Shown: positions 13,074-25,090 of the stretch, piece by piece | Numbering within the stretch: position 1 is the first letter of the stretch | Layout: each line of letters starts with the position of its first letter | DNA from: Metellina segmentata | Taxonomy: Eukaryota; Arthropoda; Arachnida; Araneae; Tetragnathidae | Assembly: GCA_947359465.1 (NCBI GenBank) | Contig: OX375876.1 | Coordinates: 71,368,998 to 71,432,997 of the forward strand | Direction: 5' to 3' | Length of the DNA stretch: 64,000 nucleotides | Made by a program: the position numbers and the translations under genes | The notes under the pieces: generated by a model | The model's input: the letters and a program-made list of their open reading frames with translations, nothing else | Database searches by the model: none | What the model was told of the DNA's origin: nothing

Positions 13074-13193
13074 AACAAACAAAAAATACAGATGCAAATA
13101 ATACAAACAAAAGATACAGATTGCACATAATACAAACAAAAGATACAGATGCAAATAATACAAACAAAAGATACAGATGCAAATAATACAAAC
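13074..13193. repeat. 28-bp tandem repeat, about four copies
   Basis: The unit is ACAAACAAAAGATACAG plus ATGCAAATAAT (28 bp). One unit is a variant with ATTGCACATAAT. The array lies just past the transposase C-terminal remnant of the piggyBac-like element. Confidence 0.85.
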
Positions 13194-13204
13194 TAGCACA
13201 CAAA

Positions 13205-13835
13205 ATGTTTTAAAGTGAGATTAAAAAAAGCATAAACTATTAATAAACACAATGTGTTCCAAAGTGCAATGGACATTCGCGCAGGTGGAACGATTTGAAC
13301 CATTGACAGTGACATCCACATATTTACCACACATTGGTTTCTGATATCCCTTACAACTGGCAGAACTCTTATTCTGTCCCTTGCAAAGTTTAGAGGCACA
13401 TTTGTTTCGTTTTGAGGACTGCACTTGAACAATTGGGAGCATCTGTTGAGCAAAGCAACATTCGTTGCTCTTCCACGAGTGCAAGAATAAATTATCGGTG
13501 TAAAATTTTGGTATCCGGGGATTCCTTGAAAATTAGCCATGAATTGAGTGAATACATCTCGTAGTATATTTCCTTAGCATCTGATCTACAACATCTACGC
13601 CACATTTAGTATAATTATAGTAAGTGAAAACGTTCGGCTTCTTTGCGCTGTTGGCAAGCACATTCATGTACATGGTGCTAAGAATCGTGACATTCTTTGG
13701 ATACACGAATATATCTCTATATATAGATATGTGTGAATCACTGATATCTGAACCGAAAGGCTTTCCATGCTTTAAAATATTATAGTCTATACTCAATGCT
13801 CTCGACATTGTACATAAGGAAAAATGTATACACAC
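13205..13835 (-). pseudogene. piggyBac-like transposase C-terminal remnant
   Basis: The segment at 13533-13835 includes YNYTKCGVDVVDQM followed by a Y..R motif, the conserved piggyBac block YN-x-TK-x-GVD-x-xD that carries a catalytic aspartate. Further downstream, in a different frame (about 13221-13484), is a cysteine-rich stretch with C-x-x-C-type spacing and KPMCGKY, which fits the C-terminal cysteine-rich domain of piggyBac transposases. The two parts are in different frames, so at least one frameshift separates them. The N-terminal half is not recognisable. Inactive. Confidence 0.7.
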
Positions 13836-14170
13836 TGGTCGAAATCAAAAACGCCGAGAACACAACTGTGGAAAGTGGCGTCGAGTTTCGTTCACGATAC
13901 TAGCTGTAGTCTGACTGGTTTCCCTCCAAAAGTTCGGTTGTATGCCAGCGCTGCTAGAATGCGAGCGCATTTCACAGAACAGTCAGTGTGCTTAGAGAGA
14001 ACCCGCTAACTGTCGCGATAGTCATCGCAATCAAACTATATTTTTCGGTGCGAGATTCCCAATAAGCAGAAAAGAAAAATGAAGCATCGGGAACTCAAAA
14101 GCAGACATTCAATTGAAAATCGGTCATTTTTCTTATGAGGGTCAAAATGACCCCTTTTGGCAGTTTTAGG

Positions 14171-15460
14171 TATTTCTTAGATTATTTAATTTAATAATTA
14201 ACAAAAAGTATGAAAAATTGTCACAGTACACTTGGAAGCATTTTAAGAAAAGTAAAAAAATATGAGCTACGATATGTTCAACTTTATGGTCAAATAAATC
14301 ATGATAAATTTGAAAAAGGGTCAAAATGTCTAGTGCTAGATCTTTAAAGATAGAGTTAAAATTTCAACGGATTTGAAAACTGTGGAAAATGTCATGTTAG
14401 ATCGATACATAAAGATATGATTTTCTTTAAATAAATAATTTTTTGATTGTAACTTTTATATTTTTTACAATACCAATTTTGCAGCCGTGAAGAAGGACCT
14501 ACGTTTGATTCGAGATCCATTCATTTTAATTCCATGAGTAATGGATTCGAATGAAGCAAAAGAAGTAATTAGAGTTATGACTGGCGTTCTTCAGTGCTTT
14601 TTTTCTATCTCAGCAATCGTTAAAGATGGAATAAAAATTTCAACGGATTTGTAATCTGCGGAACATTTTACACCAGATAGATGTTGTGACGTCACGCCGA
14701 TTGGATCGCTTTGAAATTCGAATTTGGCCGCATTTGACAATAAGCGTTGCCCGTGATGGCTGTTATCCAATGGGCTACGAATTCCTATTTCTTTTGGGAA
14801 GGAAACTAAATGAGAATTCGTAGTAATCACTGGGGTTAGCGAGCAGTGGTCACACCTTACCCCACGAAAAGAACTGTCACGGGCAACACCGTGCTGGCCG
14901 CGTAGTGGCTAGTAGATAATGTACATAGGTAACAAAATTTCCTTTACCTTATATTCGGCATTATAAAAGTGAGCAAGATAAACATAAAATTAGTGGCTTA
15001 TTTGACTTCGTTTCTGTCGAACTAGGTCCCAATGTCTGCTTTGATGAAAGTGCTTGAAGTTGTTAGTGAGTTGTAAAATATTCAGTCAAAGCTCGTCAGA
15101 AAATGTTGATCTAATTCTACGCACTTCTGTTGTAAGATGAAACTACAAAATGTGATACTATATGGTGACAACTTCATAAATATATTTTGAGTGAATATGA
15201 ATGACCTTTTATTTTCTACAAAATTGAAGAATTTACGGCGTATAGTCTTGCTTGACTCAGTTTTCCTATCAATATGTTCTTTTGTTATGATACTCACACA
15301 CATTTTATTTAAATTTAAGTGATGTGGCATCATCTGACTTCAGCAGACAGCAATACAAAATGCACTCGTTTGGAAGCATATCGGTATTTTGCGCAGTGTA
15401 AACGAGTTGTCATTTTAATAGATATATCCGCACGACAGCATTTGAATACGGAAATACTGT
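14171..15460. other. Repeat-derived stretch without gene
   Basis: AAAATTTCAACGGATTTG occurs twice, near 14358 and 14634, each followed by TGYGGAA and AGATAGATG-like sequence, so a diverged direct duplication is present. At 14818-14850, GTAGTAATCACTGGGGTTAG-like sequence followed by GCGAGCAG resembles Helitron 3' subterminal sequence elsewhere in the window, but no clean CTRR end follows. Confidence 0.4.
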
Positions 15461-15464
15461 ACAC

Positions 15465-15760
15465 ACCTATCAGCAGACTCGGAGCAGGACAAAGTCAGCC
15501 TGACATTGCAAGGTGGATGGATGTAAGCCGTTTTGGATCCACAGGCTGTTGAACTAATTTAAAGCTACTGAATCGGCATCCTGACGATTTGAACCAATGG
15601 TAACGATAGACTCAAATGACTACTCTGGGCGCTCAACTGAACGAATCAGCAGGACTGTTACCTAAACTTACCTGCGATCAGTGATTGCTGCAGCTACTGG
15701 AATACAGATATCATTGTCTCTACGGAACGCACAAGTATGCGTGAAATTGTCTAATTTATG
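15465..15760 (+). pseudogene. Tc1-like transposase N-terminal remnant
   Basis: The translation contains GAGQSQPDIARWMDVSR, which resembles the first helix-turn-helix of Tc1-like transposases (LEAGQSQ..VA..L.VS). Degenerate sequence with stops follows. No catalytic domain and no ends were found. It could be a chance resemblance, but the GQSQ motif is quite specific. Confidence 0.4.
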
Positions 15761-16180
15761 GAAACCAGTGTTATTCAGTTATTAATTTCCTTAATAGGAT
15801 AATACTGATTGTATGTAATCCATTCCATATGTATTCAAATAAATGAAGCTACGATCCCCAATAACCGTTCGGCGTTTAAGAAAAATTGAATGAAAAATGC
15901 AGGCTTAAAGTAAGTTGAAGAGATTAGATGCCTATCCATACTCATGCAAATCATTCCACCACCAGCTCAGAGACCTTTCGAAATAGTATATCTGACTGCT
16001 ATTGTTTACCTATTTTTTTCGGGGCAGTATTTTGGAATGAATTTGAATATTTTCTTCCTAAAAGAGCCAAATCGAAGACATTTCAATTCCCTGAGCTCCA
16101 TATGCTTTTGATCGAAATTGTGGTCCTTTAAAAGGGAATAAGGGGAAATTCCAAAAATTACGGGAAAAAATTCAGAGTAT

Positions 16181-16480
16181 CATATTTCTCATTGATAAAA
16201 GTATTTTTTTAAATAGAAATACAACTAAAAGTGAAACTTTTACATGTTACCAAAATTACTTTCCCTCAATTATGCGGATTATTATTCACATTAACCACTA
16301 TCTTTAGATTACAATATTAATGGAAATTTATATATTTATCATTGATATAAGTATTTTTAAAATAGAAATACAATTAAAAATGAAACTTTTAGATATTACC
16401 AATATTACTTTCCCTCAATTCTGCGGATTTTCATTCAGATTAACAACTATCTTTAGATTTCAATGTTAATAAATATTTAA
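16181..16480. repeat. 150-bp tandem duplication
   Basis: Two adjacent copies begin at about 16181 and 16331. Both contain AACTTTTA..TTACCAA, ACTTTCCCTCAATT and CTATCTTTAGATT. The spacing of aligned blocks is 150 bp. Non-coding. Confidence 0.85.
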
Positions 16481-18100
16481 ATAATTAAGTTATAATTCTC
16501 CTCAAGTCACTCTCACGCAAGTCATTGATTCAAAATAATTCAAAACATGCTTCAAATAACATAGAACATGATCAAACGAAAGCAAAAATTATTTCTGCTA
16601 GGGATAAAACATGATTCAAAAGCAAAGTCAATACACGAGAAGGCTGTTTGACGCCATCGCAATTAAAATTGTAATTATACATGCAAAGCTTATTTTTGAG
16701 AAGATATGTTATGAATATATATGTACATTTGTTAACAAATATAATAATAAGTGTTCCTTATTGGAGGGGTTCAAAAAGCTTCAAAGAAGCAAATATATTG
16801 AGATCAATGTTTTATTTAGACCTTTGATGGAATATTTCTGTAATGTATTTATAAATAAATTCTTGAAAATAGTTTTGAGTTGGAAGCAATATTTCGTATA
16901 CTGAAGCCAGCAGCTCTTACTGCAATACGGAAAATAAGTTACATATAACAAAATGAAAAAAAAGTAAGTAATTACAACATAATTCATCTATAGGTTATTA
17001 TTAAAAACAATTAAATACACATGCTAACCAGTACGCGTAAACAATTAAGCCAACTTTATAAATTAAACAATTTCGAATATAAATTATCAAAGAAATTAAC
17101 TCTAGACACCTCACAAATATGTCTTAAGTTACATTTACTTTAATGGAAGTTCAAATTTAAAAGAAAGATTAAATCCTAAAGTCGTTAGTTTTTATTGTTT
17201 ATCAACTCTTCGTTGTTTTCTGAGCAAATTTCATTCCACTTACTCCAGAATAATCTGTAGTTAAATCAATAAAACCTCACACATCCCAAACCTTCAGAAA
17301 TTCGTCTAAACCTATGAAGAAAGAATTGAGAGAATGAAGCTATTAAACATCCAAGTAATAATTTACTTCCAAAACTTATGGAGTTTAATAAGGTATAGCA
17401 GTATTAGATTCAGTAACAGGCATATTACTTTTAAATAAATATTTATTGAATTTTCTTATGTATTTCAGAGTATGAGCAATGTGAGTGGATTGTTTTTCCG
17501 ATAAAACGACAGTTACGGTAGAATTTTCTGAAATGGCGCTTATAACAGTCTTCCTGCGATATTAGTGAATAGCAATATTTACGATGATTAAAGATCTTTA
17601 GTTCGACATATACTTAAATATGAAAATTGAAGCAAACTATATAAATAAGAATGAAGTGTTTGTTTGTACAGTGAATATTTTCAACCCATTTCAATATTTC
17701 TATCCGTTTTGGATCCTTATGATGCCGCTTCCGGCTCTTGCGCTTTTGGGGTGTGTCTGTCTGTATTTATGTATATATGTGCCCTATGCATGACCACACG
17801 GTTTAGTATATTTTCAAGGAAATTTGCACACAGTGATTCCTTATTTTTATTTAGTGCGTGAAATTGGTTGCGAAAGTCTGTCTGTCCGTCTTTCTGTTCC
17901 ATATTCGATTTTGTGTGTGTTTAGGCATCACATGAATTTTATTCCAGAAATTTGACTGCAATGTATTTTATTTTATGCATTATCTATTTGGTCAGTGAAT
18001 GCAATTTTAAAAACATTTATTTATTGTTATAGTTAGATCAGTTTCGTGCTAAAATACCTGATAAAATATGTACTTAAATCAACCAAAATTTGGTAGTTAT
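16481..18100. other. AT-rich stretch, no recognised gene
   Basis: Open frames at 16611-16904 and 17664-17861 match nothing known. An AATGAAGTGTTTGTTTGTA block at 17650 is shared with 12073, suggesting another old repeat. Confidence 0.4.
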
Positions 18101-18104
18101 GCAA

Positions 18105-18670
18105 AAATTCGAATGTATATTGAGTATTACGATTACTTTGATTGCTTTACCAGTACTGCTAAAAAAGCAATTATTCTTCAAAAACTAATTTTTTATAGAA
18201 TTTCAGCTGTGACACTTCTTTTATTTCGAGTCTTATTTCTGTTCTTTGCACAATGCAAACGATTTCCGAGTATTTGGGACAGACGATATTTTTCAACGAA
18301 CAGGAATGAAACGGAAAGTCGTGTTGGTTTATCACGAGCAGTAATATTTTCTGTTTCTTTTGCTATGAATTAGTTTCACATTTCTAAATACTGTACACTT
18401 TTTAGTTGTAAGTTGTGGCAACTGCGATATCAAGAGATAAAAAGGAATCGCACATTAATATCTATAGAACAGCTTTCTCCCGACGTCTTTTATTTTGTTT
18501 TATTTTGCTGTTTTCTTTTGTTTTTGTTTTAAATATTTATTATTTTAATAAATTGTGTTTCTTTTTCATCACACGCAACACCACTACAAAGTATTCGACT
18601 TAAAGTGGCAGGTAAGTAGGAATAAAGGAAATTTTAAGGTGTAATTATGCTATTATTAAAAGAATAATGT
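18105..18670 (+). repeat. Diverged ~560-bp repeat, copy A
   Basis: Aligns along its length with 24525-25090 in the same orientation. Shared blocks include GTATATTGAGTAT, TCGTGTTGGTT, TTTTATTTTGTTTTATTT, TATTTTAATAAATTG, TTTTTCATCACACGCA and CAGGTAAGT. Similarity continues past the CAGGTAAGT. No convincing ORF is shared. It could be an LTR, an old interspersed repeat or a duplicated non-coding exon. Confidence 0.7.
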
Positions 18671-18867
18671 CAAATTGAGAAATGGTAGCGATTATGCCTT
18701 CGTGAAATGTATAAATTAATTAATAAGAAACCTATTTTTCAATTTAACTTACAAACTACACAGATCACACAAGAACATTAGAGCTGAAGGACAAGTGGAA
18801 CTTCAATTATTAGGCGTATACATTTATGTGGTAGGTAGTTTATTAACATGGAGCATCGCATCAGGCA

Positions 18868-19146
18868 AGTGGTGACGACCCGGTATCAATACCAAAGGGA
18901 AATATCCGATTACAACACCTCATAAGTTTTAACCACGACCAGATGACGAGGCCTACACCTGGTTTGACACCTCGTTTTCCATATTTCCAAACCACGCTAA
19001 TGTGAGGACATTTGGAGCCTCCGTCTGTAACATATTTAATACCCATCAACACCCACGAACATGAAGATCTTTGGTTAGACCTCATTTCGAACTCACAACA
19101 ATCCGTTTGCTGATTCCGATATACTTCCAACCGGGCTACCACATCA
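18868..19146 (-). repeat. tRNA-derived SINE (copy d)
   Basis: In sense (minus) orientation the head GGTAGCCCGGTTGGAAGTAT is followed by a B-box-like GAGTTCGAAAT, then the body with GTGTCAAACCAGGTGTAGGC and GTCATCTGGTCG, and a 3' part with CGGATATTTCCC ending near 18870. Head-to-head with copy e across a ~50-bp spacer. Confidence 0.65.
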
Positions 19147-19198
19147 ATTATATGACGTCTAAATTTATAGAACCGTTGAACATTGTTCTGATTTGATA

Positions 19199-19460
19199 CA
19201 CAGGGCAGGTTGGAAGCGGCAATGATTAACAACCGGTGAGTTGCGAGTTCGAATTCAACCAAAGACTTTCGTGTTTCTGATGACTCGTGCATATTAGATA
19301 TATCGTGGACTCAAACGTGATTACGTATGAGTGGTGTGGAAGTTTGGAGAGCGTGGGTTCCAGTTTAGGTGTGACCTCGTCATCTGACTGTAATCCAAAA
19401 TTACTTGGCGTTTTCATCGGTCTTTCCTTTGGATTTTATCCTTGACCATCACCAATAGCC
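19199..19460 (+). repeat. tRNA-derived SINE (copy e)
   Basis: The head GGGCAGGTTGGAAGCGG leads to a B-box-like GCGAGTTCGAATTC. The body carries GTGGTGTGGAAGTTTGGAG, GGTGTGACCTCGTCATCTGA and CCAAAATTAC, and the 3' end reads CATCACCAATAGCC. It is the opposite orientation of copy d. Confidence 0.7.
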
Positions 19461-19887
19461 AGATGTTATCGTTCTTCCAATGTTTCAGTTGAAAAAGACG
19501 TGACATTAAATTCTGATCACATTTTATACAGTTTTGACAGTGGCGGAATCGAACTTTACAACATTGAACAGCACCACACAATCTAGCTCCACAACAATAC
19601 TCAGTCTAAACAATACGTTAATTGATGTGATTACATTAGTGAGAGTAAACTTTGATCGCCGCATTCACTCGGTAATTAAAATCACACCAATGAATAAGTT
19701 ATATGTAGATATATTAAGTTATACTAAAAGATGACACTCAAGTTATAAATTGTATGTTAAGTAACAGATATAACAAACTAGAAAAGTTCTCATGTGGTAC
19801 TTATCACCTAGTAAATGAAACTGAAGCAATGCATAAAGAAACACAGTTGTCCCTTTTGTATCGTTACTCAATTTTACCAGAATTCAA

Positions 19888-20408
19888 TCTATATATATAA
19901 TTCTCTTACGTGGCACGCTAAAAAGACGTTATTTGTAATCGCGTTTTGGCAACACTGTACGATTGTTTGTTTATCGTGAAGTCTCGCGCATCGATTGAAT
20001 TTATAGCGTTATCGGATGAAATTTTATTGAAAAAAAAAAGGAAATTTTAATGAGCTGTTGCAGTTAGTTTATAATATAAATCAAAGAAAGCGGAGGATCT
20101 TTTCAGGGCCATTTAAAAAACGGTCCTTTTCAGGGCCAACAATTATAGTTCAACAAGACGCTTGCACAACAACTTTCGGCAACAAACTCAATGAAAAAGT
20201 GTGGGTCGTTTGAGTGCTGGGAAAATGTACACACAAACAACATGCTGGGTATTCAATTTCCAAAGCAACGCTCACATTTCGAGTCAAAATTTGCACAAAG
20301 TTTTCATTTGAATTCTGATTGTTTCTGATTGTTCGCAAGCCAATGAGGATTGCGAAGCAATCCTCCGGGGGTTGGCGAGCGTTAGCGAGCAGGGGACAGG
20401 CCCCCTAG
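19888..20408 (+). mobile_element. Non-autonomous Helitron (521 bp)
   Basis: Begins TCTATATATATAATTC after an A and ends GGGGACAGGCCCC-CTAG before a T, giving both hallmark ends and the A/T insertion site. The subterminal hairpin GGATTGC-GAA-GCAATCC lies at 20347-20363. A short GGGGA..GGCCCCC stem lies just before the end. No Rep/helicase ORF. Confidence 0.8.
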
Positions 20409-21239
20409 TACCATATAATTACGACACAGATTCACATTGCATATGTGTAAAACATATACATACATATATGCGATGAACAGACACTTATTAAGTAGTAGAA
20501 GAATAACGCAACTTAGAAAGTACCAAAACAAAATACCCGATCGTTTCTGAAATGCTACATATATATATATTTATTCTGATAAAACTTTTTATTTGATATG
20601 CTTTCACAAACGTTATAAATCACAAAGTGTGTTTCTAACCGAGTGACACATGTTATTTTTATTTGGGAAAATAAACTTTGTTTCAAATTCTATTTGTAGA
20701 AAAAAATCGGACACGCTTTATCGACATCCTTCGACGTGAAACGGGTATAAATCGTACAACATTTCTAAAAAGTCACGAACGAAATATATGGCATCCCACA
20801 TGCTGCACACTGGACCATAAGTCCGAAAAACACCCAGAGACTTGAGAGGCTTGGCGGAAGGAACATGATTTATAAACTACAAAGTTGTTTTTATTTTTAC
20901 TCTTTCCGTGATAGTGAGTTAAACCAGCAGATGGTCAGGATGGTTTTAACATCGCCGTAGAATATAACGGTGAGAAAATGTAGCGCTTACGAAATTGATG
21001 CAGTGTGTTCACAAGACGATTAAGCTCGTTTAGGCTCGCCCTTAGACGAAATTCTAAGCTATTTTCATAATACAATTTATATTTTTCACAAAGCTCAGGA
21101 TGGTATGAAATTTGTTCATAACATTGTTATATTATGAATTACTTTGTATGAAAGTATGTTGAAATTTTTCAAATGTCCAAGTCAAAACTTAGTTGCTAAA
21201 GATGCTATATATATATATATATATATATAGATATATACA
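20409..21239. other. AT-rich stretch with (TA)12 microsatellite
   Basis: No gene recognised. A pure TA run lies at 21206-21229, directly before the Tc1-like remnant. Confidence 0.6.
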
Positions 21240-21800
21240 CTACCCTGCAATAATGAACCGGACAGCAAGATGTGATGGTATAAGGGAAATATATGCTTTA
21301 ATAGGGGGATGTTCCCCACGTGCTGCAATTACACTAGCAACCCTTCTCGGCATATTTTCAACATGGTTTTGATACACCGTTATGGTTATTTGTGTCCATT
21401 CCTGATGCAAGAATGTCGCCAGCTCAGCTGATTTTTTGTAGATTTCGTACGTGGTAACCTGATCCGTAAACGTCTTTCTAATTCGTCCCACAAATATTCA
21501 ATGGGACTCTGAGCAGTACAGGGAAGACGTTTTACATCCTTATCTTCATACCACTGCTTGACAGAGGCTGCAACATGACACGAAGCGTTGTCGTCCTGAA
21601 AGTAACATTCGAGAATTCCATAAAATTGCCAGATCGTAGGATGTACCTGATAGTCCCAAATGTTCATGTAGGCGTCGTCGTTCAATTTACCAGGAACAAC
21701 GTGCAAAGGTCCCTATCCAAAACACCCCCAAACAAGTAGTCGGATTTCATGTATATCCCCTGGCATCCTGTCCAGTATTGTAGGGTAATGCATATACAAG
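21240..21800 (-). pseudogene. Tc1-like transposase, C-terminal half
   Basis: Minus-strand translation in two frames gives the Tc1 DDE landmarks in order: VWGCFG, then a stop, GPLHVVPGKLND, then FQDDNASCHVA (second catalytic D), SPIEYLWDELERRLR (E position of DD34E, read as SPIEYLW), and MPRRVASVIAARG at the C-terminus. A frameshift near 21440 and an in-frame TAG near 21708 inactivate it. The N-terminal DNA-binding half is missing. The sequence at 21235-21265 next to the TA run may be the remains of a terminal repeat. Confidence 0.8.
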
Positions 21801-21924
21801 AGAAACTTGCGTAATTAAGAGTTTACATGATTTGGTAAAACTAATTTCTCAAAATGAATGCTCATCAAGTGTTTTATTTGATAGTATATATCGGTGGGTA
21901 ATAAGTGCTGTCTAATTATTCTTC

Positions 21925-22082
21925 CTCAATATTACGACGAGATGTGGTCGATTTTTCTATGGTCGGAACATCTCGATGAGACAATAAAGTAATATTACTC
22001 CAAGTAGAAAAACACACATCTCTTACCTGGCCGCTACAAGATAGTTGTAGATGCGAATATAAGCAACCAGAAGGGTTAAACA
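21925..22082 (+). repeat. Dispersed GACGAGAT repeat (copy 2)
   Basis: Contains ATTACGACGAGATGTGGTC and ACATCTCGATGAGAC, and ends AGCAACCAGAAGGGTTAAA, matching the common 3' end of this repeat family in the window. Confidence 0.45.
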
Positions 22083-23262
22083 CTAAGAGGTATTTTAGAA
22101 AGTTTTGATGCAGAGTAAAACATTATGCAGGTCAATACGATATACATATATTATGCATTTTTACTTTATAGTAATCGTTAACTGTAAAACATTGAGCAGC
22201 AACAGATTTGTATCGCTTAAAATCAATAATGTAAAACGGCTTGGCTAATTTTTTTCTAAGCATAAAATTATGTTCTGTTCATTATAAAATTATATTAATT
22301 CGCAAGAAAATCTTGAAACAAATTTGCTTCAAATCAGCGAAAATATATTTTTATTTTCCTACTGTGCGAATCGATTTGTTAAGAAATTAATATTCATTTT
22401 GTTTTTAAACTACCAACCATTTTGGGAAATGAAAATACATTTAATCAAAATTTTCTTATTTTCCATCATATATTTCTATATATATTATACCATTTATTGT
22501 GTTCATTCTTTTTTCTATTGCTTATCATTAGTTAACCCTTATTACTTTTTTTTACTAATAAAAATATTCGTTTATATTTATTTCTAATCTTAAATAAAAT
22601 TTATTGTCACTGTGAAAATTAATTGTAGGATGTTAAATGATGTGAGAATAATTTTATTTCATTCCAAATTCTTTCCACAATCCCTTTTCATGAGTCGCCA
22701 TTCTTAAACAATTAATCTTACATTGAAAGTAACGAAAAACAGCGAAGAGGATAACAGAAGAAGTGATACAATTTTGCAAATTATAACATTACAAGATTTT
22801 TCTGTGGAGAAATTAGTGTGAGGAAACCGGAATATACAGAAAAATGAATATGCTCCAGGGAAATTCTTAAAAATTAAAAAGGCTTTTACACTTAACATAT
22901 TAGTTGTAATTTTTTATAAACATAGCATTAAATTACTCACAGTTCAGGAATTGCATAAATACCTTTATTTGCGTGAACTTGAATAAAAGTTTTAAAAACT
23001 AATTGGTCATGTTTACCATGTTTAATAGATTGATCACCATTCAACAATGCCAAAAATCATCTGGATTTGCATTAGTATTTGTGTTCTTAAAACCTCAGGT
23101 CATGAGATTTATAGATATCCTCGTTTTTAAATGCCTTTGGTTATTTAAAGTAAAGAGCAATACTTATTTCTCGATGCTTATGCATAAGTTGAACTAAGAA
23201 TACATGTAGAATAAGAATACATGTCCGGTTTTGAAAAACATAGTTAAGTAACTATTAAATCA
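22083..23262. other. AT-rich stretch, nothing recognised
   Basis: Several short open frames are composition-driven (rich in F, I, Y, K) and show no domain. Confidence 0.5.
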
Positions 23263-23263
23263 T

Positions 23264-23325
23264 GGAGGACTATTGGCGATGAACCGGGATGTATTCGGAA
23301 GGAAAATATCTTTAGCAATACAACA
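23264..23325 (-). repeat. SINE 3'-end fragment (copy f)
   Basis: ACTATTGGCGATGAACCGGG followed by GGAAAATATC matches the 3' end of the other SINE copies read on the minus strand. The body and head are absent. Confidence 0.5.
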
Positions 23326-24520
23326 ATAGAATATGCTGAAATAAGAATTTATAAATTGCAATTTAAGATTTCTGAAAAAAAATTACGTAATTTAATAATT
23401 TGTTTAGAATTCTTCGTAAAAAAATAATGTACAAATGTAAGAAATGTAATTGTTACACTATTATAAGTATTTGCTGTGTTTTACAATAATGATATGAAAT
23501 AAGTCATCATTGAAGTTTTATTCGTGGATATTTTGTTAGTATAGGAAAAAAATTTGAATAGACATAATTTCAAACAGATTCACCCATGTAAAAGCATTTA
23601 AAGAGGGGATATCTATTTTACAAGGAACATAATATCGCTAAAAAATATGAATGAACAAAACAAATGCGAATTTACGATGCATTATAACAAATTTTAATGT
23701 AGCCTATATTAAGGCATATTTTGTTCAAGATGCAGATTAATTCTTTGATTAAGTAATCGAGAAGAGTTAGCACACGCAAAAAATAATGTTTGTGCAGTGT
23801 GTACGGGAGTAATTTTAAGAGGAAATTATACGGAGGCGTAACTCAGTATAGTTGATGTGAATAAAAACCATCTTGGGCTTTTTATAGATAATCTGTCGAC
23901 AATCATTTGCATAATAATTTAGGTGATTTTTTATGGGACAATTCTACTTAATCCCCTAACTTTTTTTGATGGTTGTGATGTTGACACTAAAGCAGATAAA
24001 ATTGTTTTGAGGTTGTCCCAAAAATCTATTTAGTTAGTGATTTATAGTTGAGAGAGGATTAGTATTCATGAAAAAAAATATGAGCAGCATTTATAAAACA
24101 CAAACTTACCTCCTTAGACAAAAAAGGTTAATCTAAAGAAAAAGTTTACACAAAGAGCTTATGTTTGAATGCATAATTATTTTTAGTTAATATATCCGAT
24201 ATATTTTATTTGTGGTTTGCCATTTTTAAAAGTTAAGAGTCACCAGATTTCTTATTAGTGTGTAGGGTTACTTTTACCTTATAGCGTACATTTAGAATAA
24301 TTAGCCATATTTATTTATTGGAATACATATTTGGCAAGAGGGACAAAAACAATTAGGAGTTATGCATGGAGATTTGAAAAAATATACATGTGTATTAATA
24401 CTTTCATACGAGACTTTTTTACAACTTTTATTAGTATTGTGATATAAAATCACTTCAAGAAACAAGGCCCTTCTCATTCATTGCAAATTAAATGCTTCTT
24501 AGGTTTTAGAAACACACGAA
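23326..24520. other. AT-rich stretch, nothing recognised
   Basis: No open frame with a recognisable domain and no terminal repeats were found. Confidence 0.5.
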
Positions 24521-24524
24521 AAAT

Positions 24525-25090
24525 ACAATGTATATTGAGTATATATTACGATTACTTCGAGTTTTTTTTCAGTACCTTTTGAAAAATAAATTATTTTCTA
24601 AAATTTATTCCTTTTATGGAATTTTAAGTCTGAAACTTCATTTATTTCGAGGCTCATTTTACATGTACTTTGGGAATATAAACGATTTTCGAATACTTGG
24701 GATAGGCGATACGTTTTAACGAACGGGAACGGAACGGAAACTCGTGTTGGTTGATCAAATGCAGTGATATTTTCCATATCGCTATGAATTAATTTTGCAT
24801 TGCTAAATGTTGTGCAAATTTTAGTTGTACGTCTTGGCAACTGTGCGCGATTTAGAGATAAAAAAGAACCAGGAATAATAACTTCGGAACAATGTTTTTA
24901 CCGACAACTTTTATTTTGTTTTATTTCGTTGTTTCTGCTTTAAATAATTATTATTTTAATAAATTGCATCTCTTTTTTTCATCACACGCAGCACTTACAC
25001 AAAATATGTTCGATTTAAAGTACCAGGTAAGTCATAATACATGAAACTTTAAGTACTATTTTGCCGTTATTGAAAAAGTAATAAAGTTAA
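24525..25090 (+). repeat. Diverged ~560-bp repeat, copy B
   Basis: Partner of 18105-18670 in the same orientation, about 6.4 kb apart. The CAGGTAAGT block (near 25025) aligns exactly with that of copy A (near 18611). Confidence 0.7.

Larger units (their letters stand above)
12440..14170 (-). mobile_element. Decayed piggyBac-like element (1.73 kb)
   Basis: Inverted ends are present: CCTAAAACCGCC at 12440 and, reverse-complemented, CCTAAAACTGCC ending at 14170. Each is followed inward by a GGTCAATTTGACC or GGTCATTTTGACC palindrome and then CTCATAAGAAA. GGTCA..TGACC subterminal palindromes are found in some piggyBac-like elements. A minus-strand transposase remnant lies inside. The flanks do not show an intact TTAA (left CTTA, right TATT). 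A SINE and a 28-bp tandem array are nested in the left half. Confidence 0.65.

Noticed and set aside
13074..13193. CRISPR-like array
   Set aside because: Units are contiguous 28-bp repeats without unique spacers, in a eukaryotic transposon remnant.
18068..18373. 101-codon ORF at the start of repeat copy A
   Set aside because: The reading frame is not maintained in the homologous copy B, so coding is unlikely.
18105..25090. Intact LTR retrotransposon between the 560-bp repeats
   Set aside because: The spacing fits, but no gag, protease, RT or integrase sequence lies between the copies. The interior is filled with SINEs, a Helitron and a Tc1 remnant.
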